NCBI GenBank assembly: GCA_963277665.1
Contig: OY728159.1
Coordinates: forward strand, 1,024,195,343-1,024,259,342
Origin: Viscum album
Lineage: Eukaryota; Streptophyta; Magnoliopsida; Santalales; Viscaceae
Length of the DNA: 64,000 nucleotides
Reading direction: 5' to 3'
How positions within the stretch are numbered: the stretch's first letter is position 1; every line of letters starts with the position of its first letter. The notes beneath the pieces are model-generated. The model did no database searches and was not told where the DNA came from. It was given only the letters and a program-made list of their open reading frames with translations. Made by a program: the position numbers and the translations under genes. Positions 37,801 to 51,169 of this stretch are shown here, one piece after another.

Positions 37801-39896
37801 TATTTTTATTTAATTAAATTACTTATTTTTATTTCAGTTTCCTCTCTCTTATAACTTAGTAGACATAACAAATATTTTTAATGAAAGTGGACTTTATTTC
37901 TATCCTTGGTAAAAAGTCCTTTATTTTATCTCCATGTTTTCATGATATGTTATAATGAATATTTATACTATTCATCTATGATTGTTTAAATTAATTTTAT
38001 ACAAATTTTAAAAATTTTAAAAAAAATCGGTTAAAGCGAATCTCATAATCATTTTTTAAATGTGGAAATTTTTACTTTTTGCTAAAAATATTAAAGGAAT
38101 ATTTTTTAACATATATTTCATGAAAATAACATCCCATTATCCGGGGAAATAAATTATTTTAATATTGAATTACAAGTTTCAAAAAAATAAATGAAAGTGT
38201 ATTAACTCATATTTCAGACATTTTTAGATTTTAAACATGATATTTTAATGTGAAAAAGATTATTTCCCCCATGAAATTTTCGAAGTGATTTTTTAAAATA
38301 ATTTTCCCTTCTAAAAAAATCCTTTAAAATTTCTTAATCACTATTACAGATATAATCTGATGAAAGAATCCATATTCATTTTATGAATGGTTTATGATTA
38401 TTATGATATTATTTTTAGGCATTCAATTAATGTTTCAAAATTTATACAATGATGAATTGATGAAATTATTATGAAACACATTTATATTTAATATGTTATT
38501 CAATGATGAAATTATTATGAAACCCATTACTTTTTTATGGGTTATGATTTGATTAATTTTTTAAAATCTTATGGAACACATCTGTATGATTGTCATTATG
38601 TGATAGGTGGGATCAAAATTATATATCGAATAAATTCATTAGAAATATATGAATATCTCATGAGAAAAACAAGACTAAAATTGGGAGTGATCCTATTATA
38701 ATATGGGAGTCTATTAGCTATGATATTATTTAGAGTGAACCATGACTTCAATGATAGTTTAGGGAGTGAACACATTCAACTATGATAGTCTTAGAAATGA
38801 TTTTTGAATACTATATAAATGATATTATATTCTTATGTTTATGCCACTAATATATGAATTCTTTTATTTTTATGATTTCCTGGATCAAATTCTTTGATTA
38901 CATTGTGAATCCAATCATATGAAAAAACATGATTTATTCTCTGATTCAATATTATGATATTATATTTATAAGTTTTGCTTTTAAAATGATTATCTTGTAT
39001 TATCATAATGTTATAATAATTTTATTCTTTTGTGATCAATGATGTTTCCAGTGTTACCCTTACTAAGAATCAGATCTAAACAATTCTTGTCATTCATTTC
39101 CTCAGGTTATGAATAAAGGTATAATTAATGATTAGTATAAGAAGAGTCCCAATTTTGAAAAACAATGTGGGAGATGATTACATTCACTCATGAACCTATT
39201 GGTTATGTATTTATGTTTCTAATGATAGCATACCTATACAATTAAGTCATGAATCATTATATTATTTATTAAATATTGATAAAAAACATGTAATATCTAT
39301 GTATGAAGAGTAAGTGTCATTATATTGTGCCTTGGTATAAAGTAATTGGTATTGGGCCTTGGTGATGCATGGACTACTGAAAATAATATTTTTTTTACAT
39401 TCTTCTATATTGGGATAATATTGAGTTCCCTTGAATAGTGTTATGTGGTTAGTGAAGAACTATAATGGGTACTATTGGGGTGAGATGGGGTTAGTCTAAA
39501 GGTAGAGATTATTAAGGAATAGCTAGCTTGATAAGGTTGACTTTGGTCAAATAGAATTTTACAGTATCACTCAGATTGTGGACCAATTGTAGTAACCTCA
39601 TGTGTGACCAGGTGTAGCATGTTAAGGGACATTTCAAGAGTGTCACTAGGATACTAGGGTCCTAGTTTTTTGGTAAGTTGGTTGGAGGTATAATCGTGGC
39701 TCGATGGTAGATTTTTTAATTTATAACCTATGGTGGGGATATCTGTATGTCGTTTAATAACTAACTAGAACACTTTATCATTTATCAAGTTAAACAAGAT
39801 TTTTTATGTTCCTAATTTATGTTTATTTTATGTTATGATCATTATATATGGTTCTAAAGAGTTATGATATGTGTGTTAAAATGATTCATAGATGTC
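31830..39896. other. Interior of element D: no coding domain recognised; AT desert at 34.6-38.6 kb
   Basis: I searched both strands for RT (Y/FxDD), integrase and gag motifs without success. 31830-34620 has moderate GC and short open frames (for example 33280-33516 plus, 34380-34619 minus), none of a known family. 34620-38640 is extremely AT-rich. 38459 and 38505 carry an identical 19-base GATGAAATTATTATGAAAC, a 46-bp tandem duplication. A TGTAAAAAAG at about 33802 behind TTTGGGGGTAAGGGA resembles a PPT/LTR junction, but there is no partner. Confidence 0.4.
38459..38523 (+). repeat. 46-bp tandem duplication
   Basis: GATGAAATTATTATGAAAC starts at 38459 and again at 38505. The identity of 19 bases in a region otherwise full of differences suggests a late slippage or repair event. 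Confidence 0.7.
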
Positions 39897-42800
39897 TGTT
39901 AGGTGTTCAAAACCCAATGTGGATATTTTATTGTAAATTCACAACCCATGTTTGTTTTTTTTGGGTTTTTAGGGCCACTGAGACATTTTTTATGAGATAG
40001 ATTATGCTGGGAGGGTTATAAGATAGCAAATTTTACAAATTGAAGATTATAGTAGTAATTTTAATTATTTATTGTTGGTATGGCCATATCTTTATCCAAT
40101 ATTTGAAATTGATTTATGAGGGTTGGAATTCCTCATACATATTCTTTATGATGTGAAATGGCGAATAAAATGTGGATTTAAGGTTCTAAGTTAATTTAGA
40201 TGGTTCAAGACCACAAATAAATGTTTTCTAAATTTGCATCCATGGGTTCACAATTTTGGATAACTATTTGGCCGAACAGTGCAACCACCTTTAAATAGGA
40301 ACATAGAGGGGGAAATTGTGTGAGAGTATAAAGGAAGACATATGGTTTGGTGTAGTTTTTCATATGGTCTCATGTGGTTAGAACAAATTTTAATTATCTA
40401 TTATTTGAACTATGAATTATGATGGTGTTCGGAGAAGTAATCCCACATGATTGTTTTACTATTTTCATAATCGTGAAGCCTGTCCCTGGGCCTTACTAAA
40501 AAGATTAAAAATTAACATTTTACCCTCAAACCATTAATTATTTTTACCATATTTATCTCTCATTTTTTTATAATCTCCACCATGATCACCCTCTTACTTA
40601 CCTTTTCCCATAGGGGATCTCCTTTTCCCTTGGTCTGAATTGATAAACATATTATGATTTAGAATCCTAGATGTAGTTCTCTTAAATCAAATAGCCTCCA
40701 TTTTGTTATTCTTTCCCTTCTTTCAATAATTTTTTTCACTCTCTATTGATTTTGGTGCTGATACCACCAGGTCATGGTGGAATTAGATAAGTTTGATGGG
40801 GTTTTTTCTCTACCTTTTAAGAGCATATCCCGAAAGTCTATTTTCCCCTTATATCATGTCATTTAGCTATGTTGTTTCACTATGGTCAATTTATTAATAA
40901 TAAAGTAATAAATTATATCATTGGGTTTTTTTCCATTTTTTGGAGCTATGATTATTTAAAGGTTTAGGATATGTCATAGGTTGTTGTGGAATGTTTAATT
41001 TCAGTTTGAGTGTACCAGAATCAGCTAGTGAGTTTTCAATATCTAGGACTTTAAAGAGTGTTTTATTTTAATTTTTATATCTTGATGAAAATTAATTATT
41101 TATTTATTATGTTATTATAATTAGTATGTTTATAATGTTTGGTTGTGAGTCAGGACCTTTCCATTTCTTATAGAGGATTCATGCCTTCAAATTTTTTGGG
41201 CTCCTAGAATATGGCACCCTAGGGGCTTTCTATTAGATTGTATCGAACCCAATTCATTGGTATTTCATTATGAGGGGGACAAATTTTGGGTTGTAACGTT
41301 ACATCCCTTTTGTATTTAGGCATAAATATTTTAAAATGAGTACACACGGGATCAACCATGATTTTAAAACCCATTATTTAAATTTAATCTAATGACATGT
41401 TAATAATTAATTTTTTTAATTAAAATGTTTGATACATGGTGTCACTAAAAACCCATATGCATCGGCCGTATTATTTTTCCCCTAGTGGTTGAGACTGTGA
41501 TTTAGTCTTAGAGGATCCTAAGTGGGTTTCCAATGATCTTATACTATTTTTAAGTGTCCTAAGAGGGATACCTCTGATACCATTATGATCTTGAGGATCA
41601 TAGAAGAGATACCTTCTCTTATAGTAACGTAGGGGTTACCAGTGGGTGCCCTAGAAAAGAACAAAACATAATCCAGTGTGTTATAATTTTATATAGAGAT
41701 GGTATATGGTATCACCATATATTTATTACTAATAATGTGGCCCTAAGAGGCTATGGTGGTAGATTTGGGTTTAGGTGTTTGGATAAAAAAATATATCGCA
41801 TTTTTACATTCACGTAGTTATTATTAATACAAATGTGATTACTGGACATTCTCCTAGGTAATCATCCCATGGGGCTTGATACACAGTGATGACTTTATGG
41901 TATTTCCCAGTGATACTTCTTAGGATTCAGTTTATTATCCTACATGGTTGACTATTACCCTATTTGTATTCATAGTGTTACATCCTAGGATCCAGCTTAT
42001 AATCCTACATGATTGAAAATTGCCATATTGGGTTGTTTATAGGTACTTATTATGAAACTTTTTTGAGCCTTACATGATTTATGGCTACTGTTACACTAAC
42101 TCCCATGTGACATTGGTATTCCCTCCTATGAATTGATTGTTGAGACATGTTCCTGATAACACCTCAAAACCCCATTAATATGAATTGTATGATGGTGTAT
42201 GATTAGAGATCTTGGATCTTCGTGACGAAATATATTTTCATGTGTTCTCACTTCCCTTGGAAACACTATATTATTTATGATGATCTCTTCATGTAATTCT
42301 TATAATGATCTATAAAATTTTGTGGATTCACTATTACATTATTTCCCATAATTGACTGGGTATGGTAATGTTGATCCATTTATATAATAGACACAAATTT
42401 ATTACATTATGTGAAGAGGGAATTCATTATATATCACCAATGGGTCATAACTTATAGGGATTATCTTATTCAAAATGTCGTGATTTCATATAGACCAAGA
42501 CGTTGGACTCCAATATTAGACTGGATTCGCGCACCACCTATGTGGTATAACATCTAGCTATTTTACCTCATATAATATTTTTTTGATACCTAGAATCATT
42601 TATATAGTGGTTGAGTGTATAGGTGATCCCATTCTAAAATATTACTCAGTAGTGAAACTATTTTTCCTATATTAGTCTTCCTAAAAATGGGTTACCCCAC
42701 TATAACGATAGATGCCAAGATCTAGTTAGAAAGAATAATTGAATAACAAATAAAAAATGATGTATATTAAAATATAAATATTCAATATATAAATATAAAT

Positions 42801-43550
42801 TAATCGGAATTAATTGATGAGTACCCATGATTGAAATTATTTTGATGGGAGGGGAATAAGTGTTAAAATATAAACAAAAGTAAACTCTTTTATATCTAAT
42901 AAAACCAATATGGAATATTGTATGTCCGTTGATAATGACATGTGGTATGTTTTATGTATATTTTCATTTGAATTGAATAATTTATAAAATAACCCCGTTA
43001 TATTCTATTAGTGATTTTTCATGGATTAGTTCTATATAGAAGATTCAGTCATGTATTTCATTATTTGACTATAAAAAATGCATATGATGTCACGTCTAGG
43101 TCAAGAGTATATGAATGGTACACATTAGAATTTGGATTGATCTCAAGGAATAATTTTATATTAAGTAAGTTACAAGGTTCTATTATAATTCTACTTAACC
43201 ATGGTTTGAACATCTACAAAATTTATATGTGGCCTGATCTCATGTGTGATGTGTATTGATAATGGATAGTTATACTTATCTGGGTCTCTTTTTATTCAAC
43301 ATCTATCATTAAAATGATTCATTCAATAAAACATGAATGATTTTTCATTATTATGTGGAATTTATAATTTGACAACTATTTATATATGTTATTTCGACTT
43401 TTACATTTATTATTAATTTTTCAAGGTCAATTACACATGAAAATAATAAAGTATATTTTTTATATATAGTATCTAATTATAAAATGTTGAGGGTTAATTT
43501 TTCATAAATAGACCTTTTTGTTGACTTTTTAATCTCATTTAAACAAAACA
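39897..43550 (+). repeat. Right LTR-like copy of element D
   Basis: Partner of 28394-31817. The left limit is set at TGTTAGGTGTTCAAAACCCA, an LTR-like start followed by GGGTTTTTAGGGCCACTGAGA (39963 on), similar in layout to the first 100 bases of the C LTR. Clear collinearity with the left copy runs 40500-42740 and includes the 65-bp step (41937/42002). The right limit is only extrapolated from the 11.74-kb offset. Confidence 0.5.
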
Positions 43551-45789
43551 ATAATTGATTTAATGTTATATAGGATGCATGGATGAGTGATTATTCATAT
43601 CTCGCCAACAAAATCTATATTATAATAAAATGTGTTATATAGAAATTCAATTTTATTTCTACATAGCACATGATAAACATGGTAAACAACTAAATTAAAT
43701 GTATGGAACAACAAAAATAATTTTATAATGATTTATAGTCATAAAAATATAATAATAGTGCCATTAACATTTTAATTTCATAAATTATCCAAAAAATTTA
43801 AAAAATATATTATTTATCAATTAATGATTAAATTTTATGGATTATATATAATGATATATGATGAATAATTTATAAAAATTAATCTTTCTCCACTCCCAAA
43901 AGAATAATTTTACATTATTGGAAAAAATTTAAATCCAAAAATTTCCACACAATAATAAAAAAATGTTAAAATATCCATTCATTTTAAATAATTAAAAATA
44001 TCATTTATTTATTAAGAAAAAAATGAATCCCTTTGTTTTTTTATATAAAATTTAAAATTTCTCATCCTCGATTATCAATTCATAAAAAAATATCAACCTA
44101 ATATGATTTGAAGTTCATGACACTCTTCACTCACAATAAATTATATATGGAACCCTGCTTATACCTAGGAATGTCATACTCATTGTAAATATGAATAAAT
44201 TATAGTTATCCACCAAATGAGACAATAATAATTTAATCCGATCATGATTTCATTGAAAGTTATATTTTTTGTCTTAGCTTTTCTAATTAAAATTTTAGAA
44301 AAATAAAAACATTATGGTGGTTTTACTATTAAATAAAACACATGTTAACTCATGTAAATCCAATGATGTGTAACTCATTTAATTTCTCTAGGAATAATTT
44401 CCCATATCAATAAAAGTTTCTTTTTCATATTTTTCATGAATGAAAAAAATAATCATAATGTTTGATACAAGTCATAATCATCATTTATTTAATTTCATAT
44501 TTTCAATTTTTATTTATTCATATTATATATAATTTTGTTTGTTTCTTATAAAACCTTTTTTCATATATATTTTATTCAATGATAATTGGATGATAAATTA
44601 ATACAATGAATGTTACTGATGAATTACATACCTCATATTCAAATATTATGTCATCAAGGAAAATGTTCAATGTTATGGATATATAGGGAAAAATAATATT
44701 TTATAATCACATTAATTGAAAAATTAGGTCATGCTTATTTATTGAAAAATATATAGCTAATGTAAATGTAGGCCATAAAGAAATTTCTTTTCAAGCCAAA
44801 TAAGTACTGGAATAATTTTAAATAGATTTTATTTACCCATAAATTACTTGATATAGAATAACCACATGTTCTTGTTTACACAATTTTAATGTGTCTCTCA
44901 CGAAATGTGAGGGTATAAAGAGGAATATTTCAAAAATAGTTTAGTAAACTCTCAATTTTATAAAAATTATTTTGGATTTTGAAAATGGTCTTGGACTTCA
45001 ATATTTTATTAACTCATTTAATTGAAAAAAAAATAAATTCTAAGAAAAATATTACAAATCAAAAATCTTATAATTCATGTTTAAAATAATTTAATAAATA
45101 ACTTTTTAAAACAACTCATGTATAAAAAACATATTGTAGATATTTTATTAATCACCATGTACTATAAAAACATAATAGAAGAATTATAAAAAACATTATA
45201 TTCCAAAATATTTGGTTAATATCATTCCCCTTATAATTATTTATTACAATGTCTTTGACATAAATCATAACAATGTAAATGAACGAAAATATAGAAACAT
45301 GGAATATATTTATGGAATTAAAAAGGTGGATAAAATATACAAAACACCTGATTTATTCTAATAAATAACGATTTAAGCATCCAATCATGGCTTTCATGTG
45401 GAATAATAATATAAAATAAAACTCATTTATGATTTTTATTAAAATATTACTAATTTTAAAATATTAAATAAAAAAATATTGGGGAATAAAATAATGGTTT
45501 GTAACCTAAGCAGTTCAATGTAGTCTAATTTTTATATCCATCTATCACTAGCTATCTTCTCGAAATTTTATGGAAGGTTTTTTTATTAATAGTAACCATC
45601 ACACATGAGTTTCCATGTGTCTATGATTGGGCATTGGGATAAGAGAAAATTTTTAAGAGTGAATAGGACCCCATTACCCACTATAATATTGAGATGAGTG
45701 AATATTTGAGGATAAAAATATATTGGGTCCCCCAAAACAGAATTTTTATAACATACCAATCTATTGAAACCCATAACCCCACCCAAATT
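43551..45789. other. AT-rich sequence between D and E
   Basis: No gene found. A stretch at about 44740-44810 ('gtaggccat.aa.aa....at..c.ttc.a..c.aa') resembles 56880-56940 beyond element E, so E may lie inside an older, duplicated or larger repeat. Confidence 0.35.
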
Positions 45790-47836
45790 AACCCACCACA
45801 GGGATTGAATCATCCATTTGATCACTATGGGTGACCAGTAAGCTCTTGTGTTTCATACAAGAGAAGATAAGAAAGATTTAATTCTCAATGGAAATATTAT
45901 ATAATGATGAAATCAAAGTAAATCAATTGATAAATAGAATTTATCATTTATCAACCCAAATCCATAATGGCCAAACCCAAATTTTGGTAATCAAGGTCTT
46001 TAAACTCAACAAGTATACTATAAAATAGAACATGAACCATCTAATTGGTATATATTCCTATTAATATATGTCACCTCTATTCTAACCCACAGGTTGAAAA
46101 CTCAATAAAAAATATTCTTCATCTACATGATACTCTTCCTTTTACATTTATATTATAAAACCAAGGCTAAAACCCCAATAGAAAAATTAGGGGGTGATCT
46201 CGAGAACACGTAAGTATAATACTAAGAGTATATAGAATCTATAACCTTGTTAATCATTTACTTCATATTTATAATGTATTTTTTGAAATAAATCATTTTC
46301 CATTTCATAAAAACATCATACAGTTTTCTTTTTCAAATTCATGTCTATTAAAATAAATATAGTTAAATGAAATATTAAATATTAATGGAAAATATAGATA
46401 AATAATTTTCTTTCACGAATAAATATAAATAAAATATATATGTGGGAAGGATAAGAATATAAAAAGATATTGTGTGTAATGTAATCTCAAATCACCATAG
46501 TGGGAAATACATGACAAAATGATATACACATCTAAACAACTAATAATCTCAAGGAACACTCACTGTTATATGTGACCACTACAGTCTAGTAACCTCACTC
46601 CAAAAGAAAGGATACCCATTAGACATCATTACATCAATATAACCTCTCCTAGTTATTGTTATCACCCATACATATAGTAATTGCACATATTTTTTCAATA
46701 CACCATGTTCTTCCTATTCTGATTTTACAACATCATTACATTCAATATGAAAAACAACAATCCACAAATATTTCCAAATGAATGATCCAAAAACATTTTT
46801 CTTAAAAAATTACATAGAATACGAAACTTCAAATCCAATCTCCCATTTTTGTTAAAAAATTATATAAAAATATATACTATAATTAATTATATAAATATGA
46901 TTACAAATTTTTTTAAAAATAGGTTTTTTAAACCAACACATAATAGGTCTCAGAAAGTTTCCATGACTCAACACCACTTTGAAAACATAAGAAATCCATT
47001 AAAATCAATAAAATTTTAAAAAATTATTTTCACAATAAAAACCAAAGTAAATGGACTATAAATATATGGAATTCCATGTGTTAGACCATTAGAGAGAGAC
47101 ACCTACCTTGATAATGAAAAAATGATGTTACCATCAAAATTGTAGGTGGAAAATATGAGATCAGATCCTAGGGAAACTAGATCTTATACACCCAGATCAA
47201 TTCACTTTTACCATGCATGATCCTCTCACACAGACTCATAATAAAAAAAACACATATAGAAAATGTTTATAAAAGATATTAGAATGGATAATATTACCAT
47301 CTTATGAAGAACAATGATCTAATCCATAAATTGGTTATATAATTCTTCATGGTGAAGAAGGATCGACCCATGAACAACACTTTAGAGATTGGAAAAATCT
47401 TGTTTGATACAGTATGGTGGAATTAGGGGGATTATGTAGATAATTAAGAAAAAAAATATAACTTACCTCTTATTATAATACATCCTCATGGACAGAAACA
47501 TCTAGCTAGATTCCTCTACTATGAAGTTGGTGGGAACATACAGAATGCCTAAACTTAAAAGTATCCCATATGCTAGCTGGTTGAATCCCAATGGCAAGTT
47601 AATGAATGAATTTATAATTCCTACACCTCCTGGAACCACACAAGTTGTCTAGTTGACCCTTTATACATATATTTATTTTTATATCCATCACAAACTCTCA
47701 CATGCCCTCAATCGACTACCTAGTGGCCCTCTGCCTTCACGAACTTTCGATAATTCAACATCCACACTAAAAATGACCATAAACATGACACAATAAAAAT
47801 TACATAGCTTTTTTTTTGAATTACAAAGTTTGGAAA
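45790..47836 (-). repeat. 3' LTR of element E (about 2.05 kb)
   Basis: Collinear with 52320-54371. Anchors: 'ccataatgg' 45962/52532, 'agtatata.aa' 46225/52800, 'tagtggccctc' 47721/54265; the offset moves from 6570 through 6579 to 6544. The inner edge is given by the PPT. The outer edge is approximate because the first 50 bases are hard to align. Confidence 0.75.
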
Positions 47837-47848
47837 TTCTCCCACCAT
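47837..47848 (-). other. Polypurine tract of element E
   Basis: Minus strand ATGGTGGGAGAA, close to the AAGGTGGGAG tract of element C, placed between the end of the integrase frame and the LTR. Confidence 0.75.
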
Positions 47849-47876
47849 AAAATTTGTATATCTATAAAATGGAAAA

Positions 47877-48150
47877 AATCATGATCATAGAAAAAGATAC
47901 GGCTACTATTGCATCATTAAGGCCATGTGCTCCCATGTCTCATTGATGCCCCCACTAGACTACCATATCACTTGAAATTATGGGATTTACATACTATGAA
48001 ACACTTTAAAATTATTCCCCATTATCTAAATAGGTTTTAAAACCAATAAAGTGTTATTTTTAATCACAACATCCTTCCACTCAAGAAAATGAGTCCGATT
48101 TAGCCGATACATATTCTATTGAGAAACATGGAACACATCCTCCATAAATA
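47877..48150 (-). pseudogene. Integrase C-terminal/chromodomain-like fossil of element E
   Basis: The minus-strand frame reads MEDVFHVSQ*NMYRLNRTHF, LEWKDVVIKNNTLLVLKPI, then IP*FQVIW*SSGGINETWEH and finally PYLFL. This follows the family order HDVFHVSMLRKY, D..H.L.WE.VE..EN..Y.E.P, IPLVKV.W..H..EE.TWE and YP.LF. Stops in the frame include TAG, TAA and TGA types. The last residues are about 30 bases from the PPT, which fits the end of the polyprotein. Confidence 0.85.
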
Positions 48151-48639
48151 TAAAATGAGTTAGAAAGTCTAAATGGTATCAAAACATCCAAAATTACTAA
48201 TAAATAGCGAAGTAGCAAACATTAAAAGGTTCTAACATATCATGCTTCCCCAAGAACCTATGTTCCTACTAATGTGAAACTATGAGACAAACCTGATAAC
48301 CTTACTCAACATCCAAAGATCAACGAAAATAATTGGTATAATATTTCTATTGAATATTAGAAAGTATTTGTCTCATTCTAAATAATATTATAATATTAAT
48401 CCTTTTCAAAATGATACTAATTCCATCTAATGACCACTCTCCTACAATATCCCTATAATTAGAAAAACATACAAGGCCTCCTATACAATGCCTTAAACAT
48501 GTCTATTATAATTGATTCATGAAAAAAAAATTAATAAAAATATCCTAATGGGAGATAATTCCCCCATAATCCACGAAAGCTAAAAAAACATACATGAAAA
48601 ATTTTATCAATTATTTGGATGGATTTCATAGCATAAACA
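48151..48639 (-). pseudogene. Unreadable middle of element E integrase
   Basis: Lies between the integrase core and its C-terminal domain. LGEA.YVR (about 48240-48260, minus strand) may be the degenerate L.PRY.GPF block. Otherwise stops and frameshifts hide the frame. Confidence 0.5.
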
Positions 48640-49030
48640 TCCCTCCATGGATTGAAATTTTTTCTAAACATATATTAAAGAACCCATTATTTCCTATAAT
48701 CCACCCCATAACAAGGATTTGATGTGAGGTTATCTATTAGAAATGATATCCAATGTCACACCAAGAAGTTCAATGAACTCATTCATGGATAACTTCCCAA
48801 TTTCATCGAACTTTTTCAACACAATTATAAGTGTCAATTCTATCAATTTCATGAGTCAAAAATAATCACCCATATCACAACATTACAATTGGAGTCCAAT
48901 GTAGACCAATCACAAATTCTATGGATATGACAAACCATTTCAAAATTGGAATGGTAAATGATTATAAAATCCCAAAAGACATATGATGTTCTACATCCAT
49001 TTTCTAACAGATGAGGCACCATAATACAAA
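48640..49030 (-). pseudogene. Integrase catalytic core fossil of element E
   Basis: On the minus strand FTIPILKWFVISIEFVIGLH and WTP (about 48890-48975) match the family IP.WKWD.I.MDFV.GLP.TP, with the first catalytic Asp replaced by Glu. IWVIIFDS follows in the neighbouring frame (family IWVIVDRLTK). Then MKLGSYPMNEFIELLGVTLD and IISNR*PHIKSLLWGGL*EI (about 48660-48800) match KLAELYI.EIVRLHGVPVSI and SDRDPRFTSRFWKSLQ.A; the second catalytic Asp (SDRD) has become Asn. The third residue, Glu, is not readable. The enzyme is dead. Confidence 0.87.
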
Positions 49031-49729
49031 TTGTATAATTCAACACCTCATTTTCCCCCTAGTAATTACATCTCAAGACATCATACCTCATGGTAGCTCT
49101 AAGGTGCATGGAAAGACTCGATCGATGTCCATTCTCTATAAACTCCTCTCTCAAGTCTATTTAAACAATAATCATGTATTGAAGATATATAAATATAATG
49201 GGAGACCAAGACCTCTCACTCATTGTCTCATGACCAAAAAAGGTTCTTCTATAACACTAAATCTAATCATCCTAAACCTATATAAGTAGAATCCGATACT
49301 ACTTGAGTGTATGCACAAAATAAACTAACTCAAGATCATGAATTGGATAGTTGTTCTCATGGGGGAGTTAATGGTGTAAGCCATACGATACCACCATTCT
49401 CCACTAGAATATAACACAACCCATACCCATACATAAGGTGTTTCAATAGAATTATCAAATCACTCAAACCTAGTATGAGTCAATACTAGAGATGAACTCA
49501 ATATCTATTTTAACTCCATAGAAGAAATCTTGAACTACTCACTCCAAACAAACTTTACACCATTATGGTTTAACCCGATCATCGAGTACTAACTCTTAGA
49601 GTAGTTACAAAAAAATCATGTAATAATAAGGTAATAAAAAGAAACATTAGGTCCCAAACATTTTTCCAGATTGTAACCAAGATATCCTTTCCCCAGTATT
49701 TATAAGATCCACAAAACAATGGTCTCATA
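49031..49729 (-). pseudogene. RNase H/integrase N-terminal region of element E, poorly readable
   Basis: Position between RT and the integrase core requires RNase H and the integrase zinc domain here. I see no certain motif. ILGKGYLGYN (about 49660, minus strand) could be the SFLGLAGYYRRF connection. The assignment rests on position. Confidence 0.45.
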
Positions 49730-50210
49730 AATCACAAAGCCCAAAAATATCACCACCTGAATCAGGAATTTGAATTTTGATATCATTCCATATAGATGAT
49801 TTTATCTCAATATTTTGAGGATGATATTAATATTCTAGTCATGATCGTATTTTAATTTTGAATAAAATATAATATCATCCAGAAAGACAACAACAATGGA
49901 ATTCAAGAATCGATGAAATATTCAATTTATCCACTACATAAAGCCCTAAATATAATTAAAAGGTCCAAATTGTAAAAACAAATAGACATAATTTCCAAAA
50001 CAACTCTAGAATTCCATTTTGGAAATACCAATCCATAAGACCAACATTTAATGATACATTAATCTTAGATTGGTCTTTGGGAACTACTGTTCACACATAA
50101 GCTAATAAAAAATTTCATCAATTCTAGGTAAGAGATATTTTTCTTTATACTCACCTATTTTTTATTATCAATTATAATTTAGAGTCCCCCATCCACCTTA
50201 TTTAAAATAT
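49730..50210 (-). pseudogene. Reverse transcriptase fossil of element E
   Basis: On the minus strand GTLNYN then KYLLPRIDEIFY*LMCEQ*F (about 50060-50170) match GTWRFCVDYRALN and KYPLPRIDEILDEL.GAQ.F. PKTNLRLMYH follows where SKLDLRSGYHQ is expected, so the first catalytic Asp is Asn. The active-site strand is IVVVFLDDIIFYSK (about 49850-49895) with the DD pair intact, and the thumb side reads ILR*NHLYGMISKFKF and IFLGFVIYE, matching LRE.KLYAKLSKCEF and FLGHVIS.EG. Stops and a frameshift separate the halves. Confidence 0.9.
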
Positions 50211-51169
50211 CACTGTTAATTCCACATGTGAAATTTTAGGAAGAATAAATCACATTGACTTATGATCCTTAAACTAAACATTTAATTATTTTCATTCAGT
50301 GGGTATCTTATGGTATAAAGGTACAATAATGGGTCTTATCCTTGGAAGAATGTATATAGAGTACTCAACATCCATATCTGATGATAACATTGAAAAATCA
50401 TCTAGAAACCCATTAGGTACTCATAAATACCACTTGAAGACTTCCACTGAGACATGCATCAATGTAATCGAGAAATAATTTGGATAACTAGTAGGAGATC
50501 ACCTCAAAATAAAAATTAACTAGACCTTCTCTTCCTAATAATTGATCACACTCACCCTAGAAAACATGAGTGACTCCATTATAAATGAGAAACTACACAT
50601 TAGAATGAAAGAAATCAATATGATATTTATAATTAACTATCCAATTTATTTATATGATATGTCTAAGTATGCAAATATCATGAACTTTAAAGTACCACAA
50701 AGTATCAGAGTTATAAATTGTCCCTAAAAAAATGGTACATTTAAAACCCTACCCCGTCTTCTTTCCCATTAGATTAAAAAGATTCGTCATGAAAGGTAAG
50801 AGATACAAACGTAATCCCAGATTATCAACGTGTTTTGATGATATAAAAGAATTATTTTCACTTATATAAAAAACAATTAATAACCATAGACGATTTTATG
50901 AAAATCATATCTTTCACAATTACTAGTCATGCCTCTTTCTCTATAGGTGTGATCTCTGTGGCATACCGACATTCATCCTCATATTTCTTCTTATTTACCA
51001 CTTAATAATATCCCATTAAATGAGGTTGAAACCTCAAACATTTAACTATATTAGGTTTAAACTAGAATAATTGAGTGAATTTGGTTCAATAATTACTTAC
51101 ATAAGATTTTATCCCATAAAAATACTGAACATCACCATATTTTGAAAAGTGTGACAAACCTTGGGTGCT
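50211..51169 (-). pseudogene. Probable protease/linker region of element E
   Basis: Between the gag zinc knuckle and RT. No D-S/T-G site or ILGMDWL block can be read with confidence in any minus frame. Named only by position. Confidence 0.4.

Larger units (their letters stand above)
28394..43550 (+). mobile_element. Element D: fossil LTR element inferred from an 11.74-kb-spaced direct repeat
   Basis: Two collinear, heavily diverged copies of a long sequence (traced 28800-30950 and 40500-42740) stand in the same orientation. Anchors keep a nearly constant offset: 'gaggatcc' 29768/41511, 'ggatcata' 29851/41595, 'ctc.aaacccc' 30420/42163 and 'gg.gatccc' 30881/42622, i.e. 11741-11744. A GTAAGTAGCATCTGGCGTATG phrase near 31710 resembles the LTR end of A, C and F, and a weak PBS-like site follows. 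The simplest reading is an old gypsy element with LTRs of about 3.4-3.6 kb. I could not find its gag or pol, so the outer limits and the class are inferred. Confidence 0.55.
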
